A DNA stretch of 64,000 nucleotides from Gammaproteobacteria bacterium. GTDB lineage: Bacteria > Pseudomonadota > Gammaproteobacteria > Thiohalomonadales > Thiohalomonadaceae. The translations under genes and the position numbers were made by a program. Within the stretch, counting starts at the first letter, position 1, and each line of letters starts with the position of its first letter. The stretch spans positions 103,578 through 167,577 of the forward strand of contig QKED01000096.1 in assembly GCA_003252455.1 (NCBI GenBank), read 5' to 3'. Shown in pieces: positions 32,056-40,204 of this stretch. Below the pieces are notes generated by a model. That model ran no database searches. It worked only from the letters and a program-made list of their open reading frames with translations, and was not told the DNA's origin.

Positions 32056-33414
32056 TCAGGCGGTGGCGAGCGCCCCGTCGACGATCTGATAGCGATTCTT
32101 GCCCTGGCGCTTGGCCAGATACATGGCGCAGTCCGCCTGATGCAGCAACTGCTCCAGGTTCTGCCCGTGCTCGGGATAGAGGCTGCCACCGATACTGGCG
32201 GTGAGCCGCAGCAACCCACCGGCACTCGGGTGCGGACGGGCCAGCGAGGCGAGCAGTTTCTGCGCCACCACCTCCACCGCCTGTCGACCCTCCACGTCGG
32301 TCAACAACACCACGAACTCATCCCCCCCGAGGCGTGCCAAGGTATCGCAACTGCGCAGGTTCTGACGGATGCGCAGGGCCACCTCGCGCAGCATCTCATC
32401 CCCTTGGGCGTGTCCATACGCATCGTTGATCGCCTTGAAGCCGTCGAGGTCGATGAACAGTAGCCCCAGGTGTCCCCCCTTGCGGTAGCAGCCGGCGATG
32501 GCTTGACGTGTCCGGTCGCGCAGCAGGGTGCGGTTGGGTAGCTGGGTCAGCGGGTCGTAGTGGGCCAGTTGCTCCAGGCGCTGCTCGCTGGCACGCGCCT
32601 CGGTGATATCGGAGACAATGCCCACGTAGTGGGTGGTCTCCCCCAGGTCGTTACGCACCGCAGCGATGGAGAGCCACTCCAGGTAGTCGCTGCCATCCTT
32701 GCGCCGGTTCCAGATCTCTCCCGCCCACTGCCCCTCGTGGAGCAGGCGGTCCCACAGCGCGCGGTAGAAGGCGGCGGACTGCCGTCCTGACTTGAGCAGC
32801 GCCGGGGTGGCACCGAGTACCTCGTGCAGCGGGTAGCCTGTGATGGTGCTGAAGGCGTCGTTCACCTCCAGGATGCGCGCCGAGGCGTCGGTGATGATCA
32901 CCCCCTCGGCGGTGTTTTCAAACACCTGACTGAGCTGGCGCGAGAGGGTGCTGATGTCTTGATTGAACTGATCGCGCTGCGCCTGCATCAACAGGCGCAA
33001 CTGCTCGCTCAGGTGGTTGAGGGCATCGTAGTCGGCGGGGGTGATCAGCTCGCCGCGCGAGGAGGTGAGGAGCAGACGGCGCGCCACTTGGTGCATCTGG
33101 GTGTGGACCCGGACGATCTGGTCGAGCTGGGGCAGGTGTGTGGCCAGCTCCTCACTCAGGGCATTGAGCCAAGTGCCGAACTGGCAGCGGGTGTGGGGGT
33201 GTTGGTGCAGATCGTCCGGGCTCGGCAGGGTGTGGCAGAGCAGGGCGCGGTTGACCCGTGCGAGCCAGCGGATGTGGTTGTCGATGGCCCGGTCCAGCGT
33301 CTCGGCGAACTGTTGCAGACGTGGTGTGCCGAGGGCACGGCGGCGTAGGGCGCGATAGCCGTCGTGTGTTTCGCTGGGGGCGGTGGGGGGATCACGGTAC
33401 TCTTGCTCTTCCAT
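32056..33414 (-). CDS. CZB-PAS-GGDEF diguanylate cyclase (zinc-responsive type)
   Basis: 452 residues, cytoplasmic. Residues about 40-115 are a CZB domain with His47, Cys77, His104 and His108; these spacings (30, 27, 4) equal the zinc ligands of E. coli DgcZ. A PAS domain follows at about 160-285, and the GGDEF domain carries an intact GGDEF at 363-367 with an RxxD product-inhibition site at 354-357, so it should make c-di-GMP and be feedback-inhibited. By analogy zinc binding to CZB inhibits the enzyme; DgcZ itself has no PAS, so this architecture adds a second sensor. It lies 179 bases downstream of YcgN on the same strand. Confidence 0.93.
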   Translation of the reverse strand: MEEQEYRDPPTAPSETHDGYRALRRRALGTPRLQQFAETLDRAIDNHIRWLARVNRALLCHTLPSPDDLHQHPHTRCQFGTWLNALSEELATHLPQLDQIVRVHTQMHQVARRLLLTSSRGELITPADYDALNHLSEQLRLLMQAQRDQFNQDISTLSRQLSQVFENTAEGVIITDASARILEVNDAFSTITGYPLHEVLGATPALLKSGRQSAAFYRALWDRLLHEGQWAGEIWNRRKDGSDYLEWLSIAAVRNDLGETTHYVGIVSDITEARASEQRLEQLAHYDPLTQLPNRTLLRDRTRQAIAGCYRKGGHLGLLFIDLDGFKAINDAYGHAQGDEMLREVALRIRQNLRSCDTLARLGGDEFVVLLTDVEGRQAVEVVAQKLLASLARPHPSAGGLLRLTASIGGSLYPEHGQNLEQLLHQADCAMYLAKRQGKNRYQIVDGALATA

Positions 33415-33593
33415 TGCCTTGCTCCTGAGCTGTCATGGCCCTGGGGCGGCCCCAGCACAGGGGCACACCCTCGGCGGATCGACCGAGTTACACCCTTGAT
33501 GCTATACGAAGCGAACGGGTTTTCGAGAACCCCAGCGGCAGATTATGACAATGGTTTGATCCAGGTCAGGTTCCGTTGGGAACGACGTGGGCC

Positions 33594-34037
33594 TCACATC
33601 TGATCGATGATATAGGGCTCCAGGTCGGCATCCTCCGGGAGGGCGGCGGCGCTGATGGCGAAGTGGCAACTGCTCACCCCGGCGGCGCGCGCGCTATGGG
33701 GGCGACCGGTGAGCAGCGGGTGCCACTGTGGCAGGGGTTGGCCCTCGGCGAGTAGGCGGTAGGCGCAGCTGGGGGGCATGAAGTAGACCTGGTCGAGGGT
33801 CTCCGGGCTCAGGCGTACGCAGTCGGGCTCGTGCTGGCTGCGCGTGGCGTAGACCCGGCAGCGGCAGCTGCTCAGGTCGAGTTGGGCGCAGGCGACGCGG
33901 GTGTAGTAAAGGGTGCCGTCCTCTTCGTCTTCGAGCTTGTGCAGGCAGCAGAGGGCACAGCCATCGCACAGCGACTCCCACTGCGCCGGGCTCAGTTCAC
34001 CGAGTGCACACCCCTCCCAGAAGCGCCCCTCAGCCAC
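33594..34037 (-). CDS. ycgN: YcgN family cysteine-cluster protein (UPF0260)
   Basis: 147 residues, cytoplasmic. It carries the family cysteine pattern: CDGCALCCLHK near residues 24-34, then SSCRCRVY, a further DCVRL, PSCAYR and a C-terminal SSCHF. The pattern suggests a metal or iron-sulfur cluster site, but the family function is unknown. Last of a four-gene minus-strand operon; it overlaps the preceding 88-residue gene by 8 bases. Confidence 0.9.
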   Translation of the reverse strand: MAEGRFWEGCALGELSPAQWESLCDGCALCCLHKLEDEEDGTLYYTRVACAQLDLSSCRCRVYATRSQHEPDCVRLSPETLDQVYFMPPSCAYRLLAEGQPLPQWHPLLTGRPHSARAAGVSSCHFAISAAALPEDADLEPYIIDQM

Positions 34038-34296
34038 CGCGTACCGCCCGGTCCATGCGCTGTACCGCCTCTTGCCACTGGGCCTGGGTGATCGCCCCTT
34101 GGGCCATCAGCTCCATCAGACCGTAGGCGATCTGCCGTGTGGCCGGCTCCATCTCTTTGAGCTTGGTGAGCAGATAGGCGTGGTGCCCCTGGGGCATGGA
34201 GAGGGTGCTGATGAGGGCGAACAGGAGGAGGGCCTGGCCGGAGCGCGGGCTCTGTTCCACCAGGGCGGTGGCGGCGTGGAGTGGGGCGAAGTCCAT
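34030..34296 (-). CDS. Small conserved-looking protein of unknown function
   Basis: 88 residues, predicted mostly helical, with no signal peptide and no clear TM (one moderately hydrophobic stretch at about 22-33). No motif recognised. Support for being real is context: it fits between the 103-residue gene (23-base gap) and ycgN (8-base overlap) in a compact operon with the same strand and composition. Confidence 0.65.
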   Translation of the reverse strand: MDFAPLHAATALVEQSPRSGQALLLFALISTLSMPQGHHAYLLTKLKEMEPATRQIAYGLMELMAQGAITQAQWQEAVQRMDRAVRGG

Positions 34297-34319
34297 GCGG
34301 GTCTCTCGTGGGGCTGGGG

Positions 34320-34631
34320 TTAAAGGGTCTTGCGCTGCACGCGGGCGGCGAGATAGGCGTCGTAGGGGCCCATGGCGTAGAGGCGCAGCTTGTTAGAGCG
34401 CGGGAACTCTCGTTTGATCAGTGGGCGCAGGGTGCGCGCCAGTTCCCCCTCGTCGCACTCCAGAACGTGTTCGACGAAGCCCTGTTCGATCAGTCGCAGG
34501 CGCTGGGGGTCGAGGCGTACCACCAAGAGGCCGCGGTCGCGCTTGTAACTGGTTACCTCCAGATAGTCGCCGATCGCCAGACGCTGCACCCGCTGCACCA
34601 GGGTGGGGATGATCTGGCCGATGTCGATCAC
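34320..34631 (-). CDS. Small protein of unknown function in the ycgN operon
   Basis: 103 residues, basic, mixed alpha/beta, cytoplasmic. It contains the phrase VTSYKRDRGLLVVR and ends in ARVQRKTL. No family is recognised. Its start overlaps the DUF1499 stop by four bases (ATGA-type), which supports translation as the second gene of the operon. Confidence 0.65.
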   Translation of the reverse strand: MIDIGQIIPTLVQRVQRLAIGDYLEVTSYKRDRGLLVVRLDPQRLRLIEQGFVEHVLECDEGELARTLRPLIKREFPRSNKLRLYAMGPYDAYLAARVQRKTL

Positions 34632-35047
34632 CGGGGCGCCTCGTCGAGGTATGCGCGCAGGCGTGTGATCCGCCGTTGGTTGACACCGAGGTCCGAGTAG
34701 CCGAGGCGCGCGGCGCTGCGGTAGTGCAGGCGCCCGTCGGCGTCGAGCTGCAGCTCCAGGTCATCGATGAAACCCCACAGCCAACTGCGGCACTCGGCAT
34801 GCAGATAGCCCCCCTCCTGGGTCAGGAGTCGGCAGCGTGGCAGGGCCGTGACGGCCCGACCGAGCGTCGCCAGGTCGGCCGCTGGCCACGGTTCGCCCGT
34901 CACCGCACTGCGCACACAGTTGGGGGTGGCGGGGCAGGGGCCCGGGCGGGTCATCGGTGGCGGGCGCAACCAGGGGACGAGCCAGAGGCGTGCCAGCAGC
35001 CAGAGCAGCGGGAGCCAGAGGAGGTGCCAAGGGGAGGGGAGCGTCAT
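34628..35047 (-). CDS. DUF1499 domain protein
   Basis: 139 residues from the ATG at 35047. An N-terminal membrane anchor (about 6-24) precedes a DUF1499 domain recognised by PATPNCVRS at the start, HAECRSWLWGFIDDLE in the middle and YRSAARLGYSDLGVNQRRI at the end, a well conserved family signature. Function is unknown; many members are membrane-attached. First gene of the four-gene operon. An ATG 30 bases upstream is possible but would delay the membrane helix. Confidence 0.9.
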   Translation of the reverse strand: MTLPSPWHLLWLPLLWLLARLWLVPWLRPPPMTRPGPCPATPNCVRSAVTGEPWPAADLATLGRAVTALPRCRLLTQEGGYLHAECRSWLWGFIDDLELQLDADGRLHYRSAARLGYSDLGVNQRRITRLRAYLDEAPR

Positions 35048-35149
35048 GGATTGTGTCGATTCGGTGAAAACTGGCACACCACGAGGCGGGCGAGCAGTGT
35101 TGGGTTGCTATCATAGCGCACTGCGTCACCCTCAGCCCAAGGAGCTGTC

Positions 35150-37213
35150 ATGCGCCTCTCCCCCACCTTGGTCGCCCTCGTACTCTCGCTGCTCGCCCTG
35201 CACGGCTGCGGGCCTGGAGGCGGCGCCTCCGGCACCTACAACCCCGGCACCAGCGGCGCTACCAGCAGCGCCGTGACCCTATCGGGGACCATCATTCACG
35301 CCGATGTCGACCGGGCCATCGCCACCCCTCAGTCCAATCCCGACGGCAGCGCCGTGGCAGGGATGTGGGTCACGGCGGTGGACCAGTATGGCAACTCGCG
35401 CACCACCAGCGGTGACAACAGTGGCCACTTCAGCTTCACCGGCCTCAAGGGCGGCTTGCGCTATTCACTCATCTTCATCGACCGGCGCACCCTGCAGGTG
35501 GTCGGTTCACTGGTGGCGCGGGCCACCGGCACCACCGGTGCCCTCGATCTGCGCGCCGACACCGACCTCAAAGAGGTCCTGCTCGACCCCAATACCGGGC
35601 GCGCCGTGAGCAATGCCGAGCTGCTTGGCGCCCTGAGGCTGGTGGATGGGGCCGAGTTCGATGCCGATCAGGACGGCAAGTTCGATCGGGACGACACCAC
35701 CTCCCTGCAGGCCTCCACCCTGCTCAGTCAACAGAGTGCGGAACTCACCACCCTCTCGCTGGCCGATTACCTGGGCGAGCCCGGGGTGTGGTGGATGGGT
35801 TACAACCGCTACAGTCACGACAGTGACAACTACTGCACCTGGTTGGAGCGCCAACTGCACGTGGTGCGCTCCCGTGAGGTAACCGGCCCCGACGGGCGCA
35901 CCGTGCAAGCGCTCAAGCGTGGTTATGTGCACTACTTCGATGGCGAGATCGGCAGCCAGTGCTATCTCCCCGTGGGCGGGTATTACGACGAGACCTACGC
36001 CAGCGACATCGACGTCACCTGGGGTTACCCCGAGTCGAACGCCACCCTCAGCGCCCCCCCGAGCACGTACAGCGTCGATGGTGGCCTCTGGGGAGGGGCC
36101 GACTTTATCTATGTGGACCAGGCCAAGGGGCTCATCTACATGGGCAATCGTGACCGTGGAGAGCTGCTCTGGGGCGACGCCGCCGATGAGGCGGTGTTGC
36201 CGCTCAATCCGGTGATTGGCAAGGACAATCTGATCCTCTCCTATGCCTGGAACGGCCTTACCTTCGCCGTCACCCTGCGCGTCGAACCGGTGCGCAACGA
36301 GGACGGCAGCGCCGCCGTGGTCACCGATGCACGTGGCACCCAGTTACCGGTGATCAAACTGGTAGTCACCTATAGTGAGCGTGAAGACGATGACCCCACC
36401 TGGGGCTACAGCGAGTCCGACTCCCGCTACTACCTGGCCAAGTACGGCGTCGAGGCGCACACCGACCAGCGCTGGGACCTGACCTTCGCCCACACCCGTT
36501 TTGGCCTGCTGCAGACCGATGGCAGCATCGTCGACACCACCCCGACGCAGATCGGCAGTGTCACCCTCGACCCTGCGGCCAACCCCTTCCCCGATCGCCC
36601 CCTGGATGGGGTCGGTGCCGGTATCAGCACCCTACGCGATCAGTGGGTCCGCTTCGTCGATGCCAACCTGAGCAATCTCGACGCCTACCAGGTGAGCAAC
36701 CAGAGCCTCACCAGCGCCAGCGACTATATCTGGGTCGAGGGCGATATCGACCTCGCCAGTTGGGACTCCGGCAGCTACGAGGACTGGTACTGGTTCGCCG
36801 AGAGTCTGGCGCGTAACGACGGCAACGACTGGAGCGGCCTGGGGCGCAGCCTGCAAGCACGCTACCACGGCACCGCTACCGCCCACCTAGAGTGGCGTGT
36901 ATGGAGTGATGCCGAGGGTCAGATGTATATCATCGACCGCACCGCCCCCCTGCAGATGGAGTTTGACGACCCGGCGTGTGACGCCACCCTCGACGAGTGT
37001 CTGGTCACCCTCACCACCGCCAGCGACTTCGCCTTTCCCCCGTATGCGGATGTGACCACCCATGCCACCCCCTGGATGGCCGCCGTACCTGTGGCCGATC
37101 AGGGCTACAGGGCGCTAGAGGTGGCCCAGGTGAGCCTGGTGTTGGTGCTGCTCGATGGCAATGGCGACGAGGTGGACGAAACGGTCGTGCACTGGTACTA
37201 CATCACCCCCTGA
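35150..37213 (+). CDS. Large lipoprotein of unknown function
   Basis: 687 residues. Signal peptide with lipobox LALHGC, so Cys20 is probably lipidated, followed by a Gly/Ser/Thr-rich linker to about 45. Residues about 45-130 look like a carboxypeptidase-regulatory-type beta-sandwich (TLSGTII, VAGMWVTAVDQYGN, GHFSFTGL). At about 168-180 there is a calcium-loop-like DADQDGKFDRDD. The remaining 500 residues are beta-rich and aromatic, not recognised. Final sorting is probably to the outer membrane since residue +2 is Gly, not Asp. Transcribed alone, with a G/C hairpin after the stop. Confidence 0.82.
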   Translation: MRLSPTLVALVLSLLALHGCGPGGGASGTYNPGTSGATSSAVTLSGTIIHADVDRAIATPQSNPDGSAVAGMWVTAVDQYGNSRTTSGDNSGHFSFTGLKGGLRYSLIFIDRRTLQVVGSLVARATGTTGALDLRADTDLKEVLLDPNTGRAVSNAELLGALRLVDGAEFDADQDGKFDRDDTTSLQASTLLSQQSAELTTLSLADYLGEPGVWWMGYNRYSHDSDNYCTWLERQLHVVRSREVTGPDGRTVQALKRGYVHYFDGEIGSQCYLPVGGYYDETYASDIDVTWGYPESNATLSAPPSTYSVDGGLWGGADFIYVDQAKGLIYMGNRDRGELLWGDAADEAVLPLNPVIGKDNLILSYAWNGLTFAVTLRVEPVRNEDGSAAVVTDARGTQLPVIKLVVTYSEREDDDPTWGYSESDSRYYLAKYGVEAHTDQRWDLTFAHTRFGLLQTDGSIVDTTPTQIGSVTLDPAANPFPDRPLDGVGAGISTLRDQWVRFVDANLSNLDAYQVSNQSLTSASDYIWVEGDIDLASWDSGSYEDWYWFAESLARNDGNDWSGLGRSLQARYHGTATAHLEWRVWSDAEGQMYIIDRTAPLQMEFDDPACDATLDECLVTLTTASDFAFPPYADVTTHATPWMAAVPVADQGYRALEVAQVSLVLVLLDGNGDEVDETVVHWYYITP

Positions 37214-37238
37214 GTAGGGGTGTGGTCGCGGGTGGAAG

Positions 37239-37257
37239 AGGGGGGCACGCCCCCCCT
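37239..37257 (+). terminator. Terminator hairpin after the lipoprotein gene
   Basis: A seven-pair AGGGGGG/CCCCCCT stem with a CACGC loop, 26 bases after the stop, followed by TCTGGTTT. The stem is strong but the T run is poor. Confidence 0.6.
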
Positions 37258-37377
37258 TCTGGTTTATGGTTCTGTAACGGATCATCAGAGAAATCAAGGT
37301 CGTTGATGTAGGGCAACTTATGTAAGAAAAATCTGAAAATCGAGTGGACAGGATCGGGTACCCATGCTAAACATTGT

Positions 37378-37400
37378 CACGTCTTCGTCATGCTGACGTG
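37378..37400. promoter_or_regulatory. Inverted repeat and candidate promoter before the microprotein
   Basis: CACGTC (37378-37383) is repeated inverted as GACGTG (37395-37400) with an 11-base spacer. TTGTCA occurs at 37374 and again at 37402; the second is followed 21 bases later by TAAATA, not a good spacing. The region 37270-37460 is AT-richer than its surroundings, as expected for a promoter. Operator role is a guess. Confidence 0.35.
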
Positions 37401-37460
37401 CTTGTCAGAAAAGCGTGAGACAACTCACTAAATAAACAAAATTCTGGTGGAAATAGACCC

Positions 37461-37619
37461 ATGAAAAAGTCCCTTCTCGTGCTGTTCGCTCTCATCGGTT
37501 TCTCTGGCTACGCCTTCGCCGAGGACGCTGCTGCCCCTGCAGCTGCCGCTGACACCTCTGCCGAGGCCGCTGCTCCGGCTGCTGACGAGGCCCCTGCTGC
37601 CGAGGCCAAGTCTGAGTAA
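37461..37619 (+). CDS. Secreted Ala/Glu-rich microprotein
   Basis: 52 residues: a textbook signal peptide MKKSLLVLFALIGFSGYAFA with cleavage expected after Ala20, then a 32-residue mature tail made almost only of Ala, Pro, Glu and Asp, ending KSE. The mature part is acidic and presumably disordered. An imperfect ribosome-binding GGTGGAAA lies 5-12 bases upstream, and an excellent terminator follows 20 bases after the stop, so it is an independent short transcript. Function unknown; the same style of short exported Ala-rich peptide is known from other proteobacteria only as hypothetical. Confidence 0.78.
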   Translation: MKKSLLVLFALIGFSGYAFAEDAAAPAAAADTSAEAAAPAADEAPAAEAKSE

Positions 37620-37638
37620 GACTTCCGCCGGCAGGCAC

Positions 37639-37675
37639 AAAAAAACCGACCGGGTCACCCCGGTCGGTTTTTTTT
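37639..37675. terminator. Strong bidirectional terminator after the microprotein
   Basis: A 10-bp ACCGACCGGG/CCCGGTCGGT stem with a TCAC loop, extended on the left by a run of A and on the right by a run of T, allowing termination in both directions. It separates the microprotein from the convergent gene ending at 37697. Confidence 0.93.
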
Positions 37676-37696
37676 CGTCTGTCGTTCGGGCGTCGG

Positions 37697-38182
37697 CTAC
37701 TTGATACGCACTGAGTAGTTCACCGTACCCTGGGCCTGCGCGTCGATGCGCTCGATGACCCAGCGGATATGGGTGTAGCGATCGGGGGTCGCCTTGCGCT
37801 CCTCCCACTGGCCATCGACCTTCACCCGATAGGTGAGCTGGTCCGGCTTCTTGTAGTTGGCGCCACCGTCGATCGAGAAGCTGATGTCGCTACCCGCGCC
37901 GCCGGCGCTGTCGGTGACATAGACGGTGTCGTTCGGGATCGGGTTGTCCACCACCACCTGCATGGCCGCCTCGTTACCGCTGTTGCGGTAGGTGAGGGTG
38001 TAGTGGATCAGCTCGCCGGGTTCGATGGTGTCGGCAGGGACGCGTTGGCTCACCTCCTTGCCGTTCACGATCTGGGTCACCTCCTTCTCGGCCTTCATCT
38101 CCAGGGAGATCTCCGGTTTGGCCAAGGCGACCTGGGCGCTGAGTAGTAGGAAGAGGAGGGGGAGCAGGCGAACCGTTCTCAT
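37697..38182 (-). CDS. Exported DUF11-like (conserved repeat) protein
   Basis: 161 residues with a signal peptide (cleavage near Ala-Leu-Ala at 21). The mature part is a single Ig-like DUF11 domain: IEPGELIHYTLTYRNSG, then VVVDNPIPNDTVYV and ending GTVNYSVRIK. Such domains occur as repeats in surface proteins; here only one is present. GAGG lies upstream of the ATG. Role unknown, probably periplasmic or surface. Confidence 0.85.
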   Translation of the reverse strand: MRTVRLLPLLFLLLSAQVALAKPEISLEMKAEKEVTQIVNGKEVSQRVPADTIEPGELIHYTLTYRNSGNEAAMQVVVDNPIPNDTVYVTDSAGGAGSDISFSIDGGANYKKPDQLTYRVKVDGQWEERKATPDRYTHIRWVIERIDAQAQGTVNYSVRIK

Positions 38183-38354
38183 GGGGTGAGATCCTCGTTG
38201 GGGATGGATGGTGTCGCTTTAGGCCGGGGCGCTGGGAGAAGGTTCCCATGCCACAGGTCGGCGACGATTGTTTGCACTGTAGGGTACATTAGCAGGATCA
38301 CCAAACCATGGGGAGGGCCAGGTCGGCACTCCCCGCGCCGGGCGGAGGGCGACG

Positions 38355-38813
38355 ATGAAACTGGGCAATCTGGCGATCTCGACCGGGGTAGTCGGGCCCC
38401 ACGACGCTGTGCGTGCGGTGTTCGGCGAGTGCGTGCGTGCGGACGTGGGGGGACTGCCCTATGTCGAGGACGGGGTGATTAAGGGGCGTATCTCGATCCG
38501 CCACATCATGCGCGAGCAGTGTATCCCCAGCTTCATGCGCGGCGCCGCCCACCTGGTCGGTGACCAGGCGCAGTTCAATCTCGACCGCGACGAACTGGAG
38601 GCGCTGTTGGCACGACCCGCGCTTGAGTTTCTGCTCCCCGCGCGCGGAACGGTGAGTTCCAACACCACGGTGATTCGAGGCATGGCATTGATGGAGCAGC
38701 TCGATACCAGCTACCTCTTCGTGGTCGACGAGGGGGTCTACCAGGGGGTGATCACGCGCATGCTCATCGCCAGCCGGATGCTCGACGGCATCCGTCCCGA
38801 CGAGACCCTCTGA
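38355..38813 (+). CDS. CBS-domain protein
   Basis: 152 residues, cytoplasmic, a likely pair of CBS motifs forming one Bateman module: residues about 8-55 (GGLPYVEDGVIKGRISIRHIM) and about 90-145 (LFVVDEGVYQGVITRMLIA). CBS pairs bind adenine nucleotides and regulate enzymes or transporters. It precedes the permease gene by 19 bases, so regulation of that permease is the obvious inference. CGGAGGG precedes the ATG. Confidence 0.82.
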   Translation: MKLGNLAISTGVVGPHDAVRAVFGECVRADVGGLPYVEDGVIKGRISIRHIMREQCIPSFMRGAAHLVGDQAQFNLDRDELEALLARPALEFLLPARGTVSSNTTVIRGMALMEQLDTSYLFVVDEGVYQGVITRMLIASRMLDGIRPDETL

Positions 38814-38832
38814 CGCGACCGGGGGAGATGTA

Positions 38833-40146
38833 ATGACCACAGAGAGTGCCATAACCCTGGAGATGGGGGTCGCCGCCCTGGTGTTGGTGGGGGCCTACGT
38901 CCTGATCTTCAGCGAGGTGATCCACCGCACCAGCGCCGCCCTCATCGGTGCGGTGGTGATGGTCGGTGTGGGCGAGTGGCTCGGCTTCTACGACCAGGCC
39001 AGCGCCGTGCTGGCGATCGACGCCAATACCATGTTGCTGCTCACCGGTATGATGATGCTGGTGACCCTGCTACGCCCCACCGGCGGCTTCGACTATCTGG
39101 CGATCCGCATCGCCAAGTGGGCCAAGGGGGAGCCGAAGCGGCTGTTGGTCTACCTGGGCCTCGCCGTCAGTCTCATCAGTATGGTGCTCGACAACGTCAC
39201 CACCGTGCTCATCTTCGCCCCGCTCACGGTGCTCATCACACGCCTCCTGGCCATCAACCCCATGCCCTACCTGATGGCGGAGGCGATGCTCTCCAACATC
39301 GGTGGCATCGCCACCCTGGTCGGTGACCCGCCCAACATCATGATCGGTTCCCACGCCGGTATCGACTTCAACACCTTTTTGCTGCACATGGGGCCTATCG
39401 TCGCGGCGGTCTGGGTACTGGTGGTGCTGTTCATCCTGTTTCAGTTCCGCCAGCCCCTCTCGGTGCCGGTCAATGGCGTGGTGCATCTGGACGAGCGACA
39501 GGCGATCACCGATCCGGTGGGGCTGCGCAGGCTCGGCTTCGCCCTCGCAGTGGTGGTGGTGCTCTTCTTCCTCCACCACCACTTTCACCTCTATCCCTCC
39601 TATGTCGCCTTCATCGGCGTGGCCCTCGCCCTGGTCCTGGTGCGCCCCCGCCCCGAACCCCTGTTCGGCAAGTTGGAGTGGTCGGTGCTGGTCTTCTTCG
39701 CCGGGCTCTTCGTACTGGTGGGCGGGGTGGAGGCGACCGGCCTGCTCGAACTCATCGGTGAACGGTTGGCGGCACTGGCGGTGGAGCCCGGCAAGCTCCT
39801 GCTCACCGGGCTTCTACTGATGTGGGTGGCGGCCATCCTCAGCGCGGTGATCGACAACATCCCCTTCACCGTCACCATGCTGCCTATCGTCGCCGGACTG
39901 GAGGGGCACGGGGTCAACATCATGCCGCTCTGGTGGGCCCTGGCCCTCGGCGTCGGCCTCGGTGGCAACGGCTCACACATCGGCGCCACCGCCAACGTCA
40001 TCTGTATCGCCGAGTCGGAACGCGCAAAACTGCCCGAGGCGCGCATCACGCCGATGATCTGGCTGCAGCGCGGCCTCCCCACCACCCTGTTGAGCCTGGT
40101 GCTCGCCAGCATCATCTATACCCTGTTTTTCCCCTATTTCTCCTGA
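38833..40146 (+). CDS. ArsB/NhaD superfamily ion permease
   Basis: 437 residues with about 11-12 hydrophobic helices. Signature segments are DNVTTVLIFAPLT (near 119) and SNIGGIATLVGDPPNI (near 154), both conserved in the ArsB/NhaD group, with a second-half repeat DNIPFTVTMLPIV and GGNGSHIGATANVI. Substrate could be Na+/H+ antiport or an anion; the sequence does not decide. It forms a two-gene unit with the CBS protein. Confidence 0.9.
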   Translation: MTTESAITLEMGVAALVLVGAYVLIFSEVIHRTSAALIGAVVMVGVGEWLGFYDQASAVLAIDANTMLLLTGMMMLVTLLRPTGGFDYLAIRIAKWAKGEPKRLLVYLGLAVSLISMVLDNVTTVLIFAPLTVLITRLLAINPMPYLMAEAMLSNIGGIATLVGDPPNIMIGSHAGIDFNTFLLHMGPIVAAVWVLVVLFILFQFRQPLSVPVNGVVHLDERQAITDPVGLRRLGFALAVVVVLFFLHHHFHLYPSYVAFIGVALALVLVRPRPEPLFGKLEWSVLVFFAGLFVLVGGVEATGLLELIGERLAALAVEPGKLLLTGLLLMWVAAILSAVIDNIPFTVTMLPIVAGLEGHGVNIMPLWWALALGVGLGGNGSHIGATANVICIAESERAKLPEARITPMIWLQRGLPTTLLSLVLASIIYTLFFPYFS

Positions 40147-40204
40147 AGTGGGGGCTCGTCGGGCGATGCATGGCGGTGGCACCGCCCATTGTGCGTGGGG
40201 TCGA

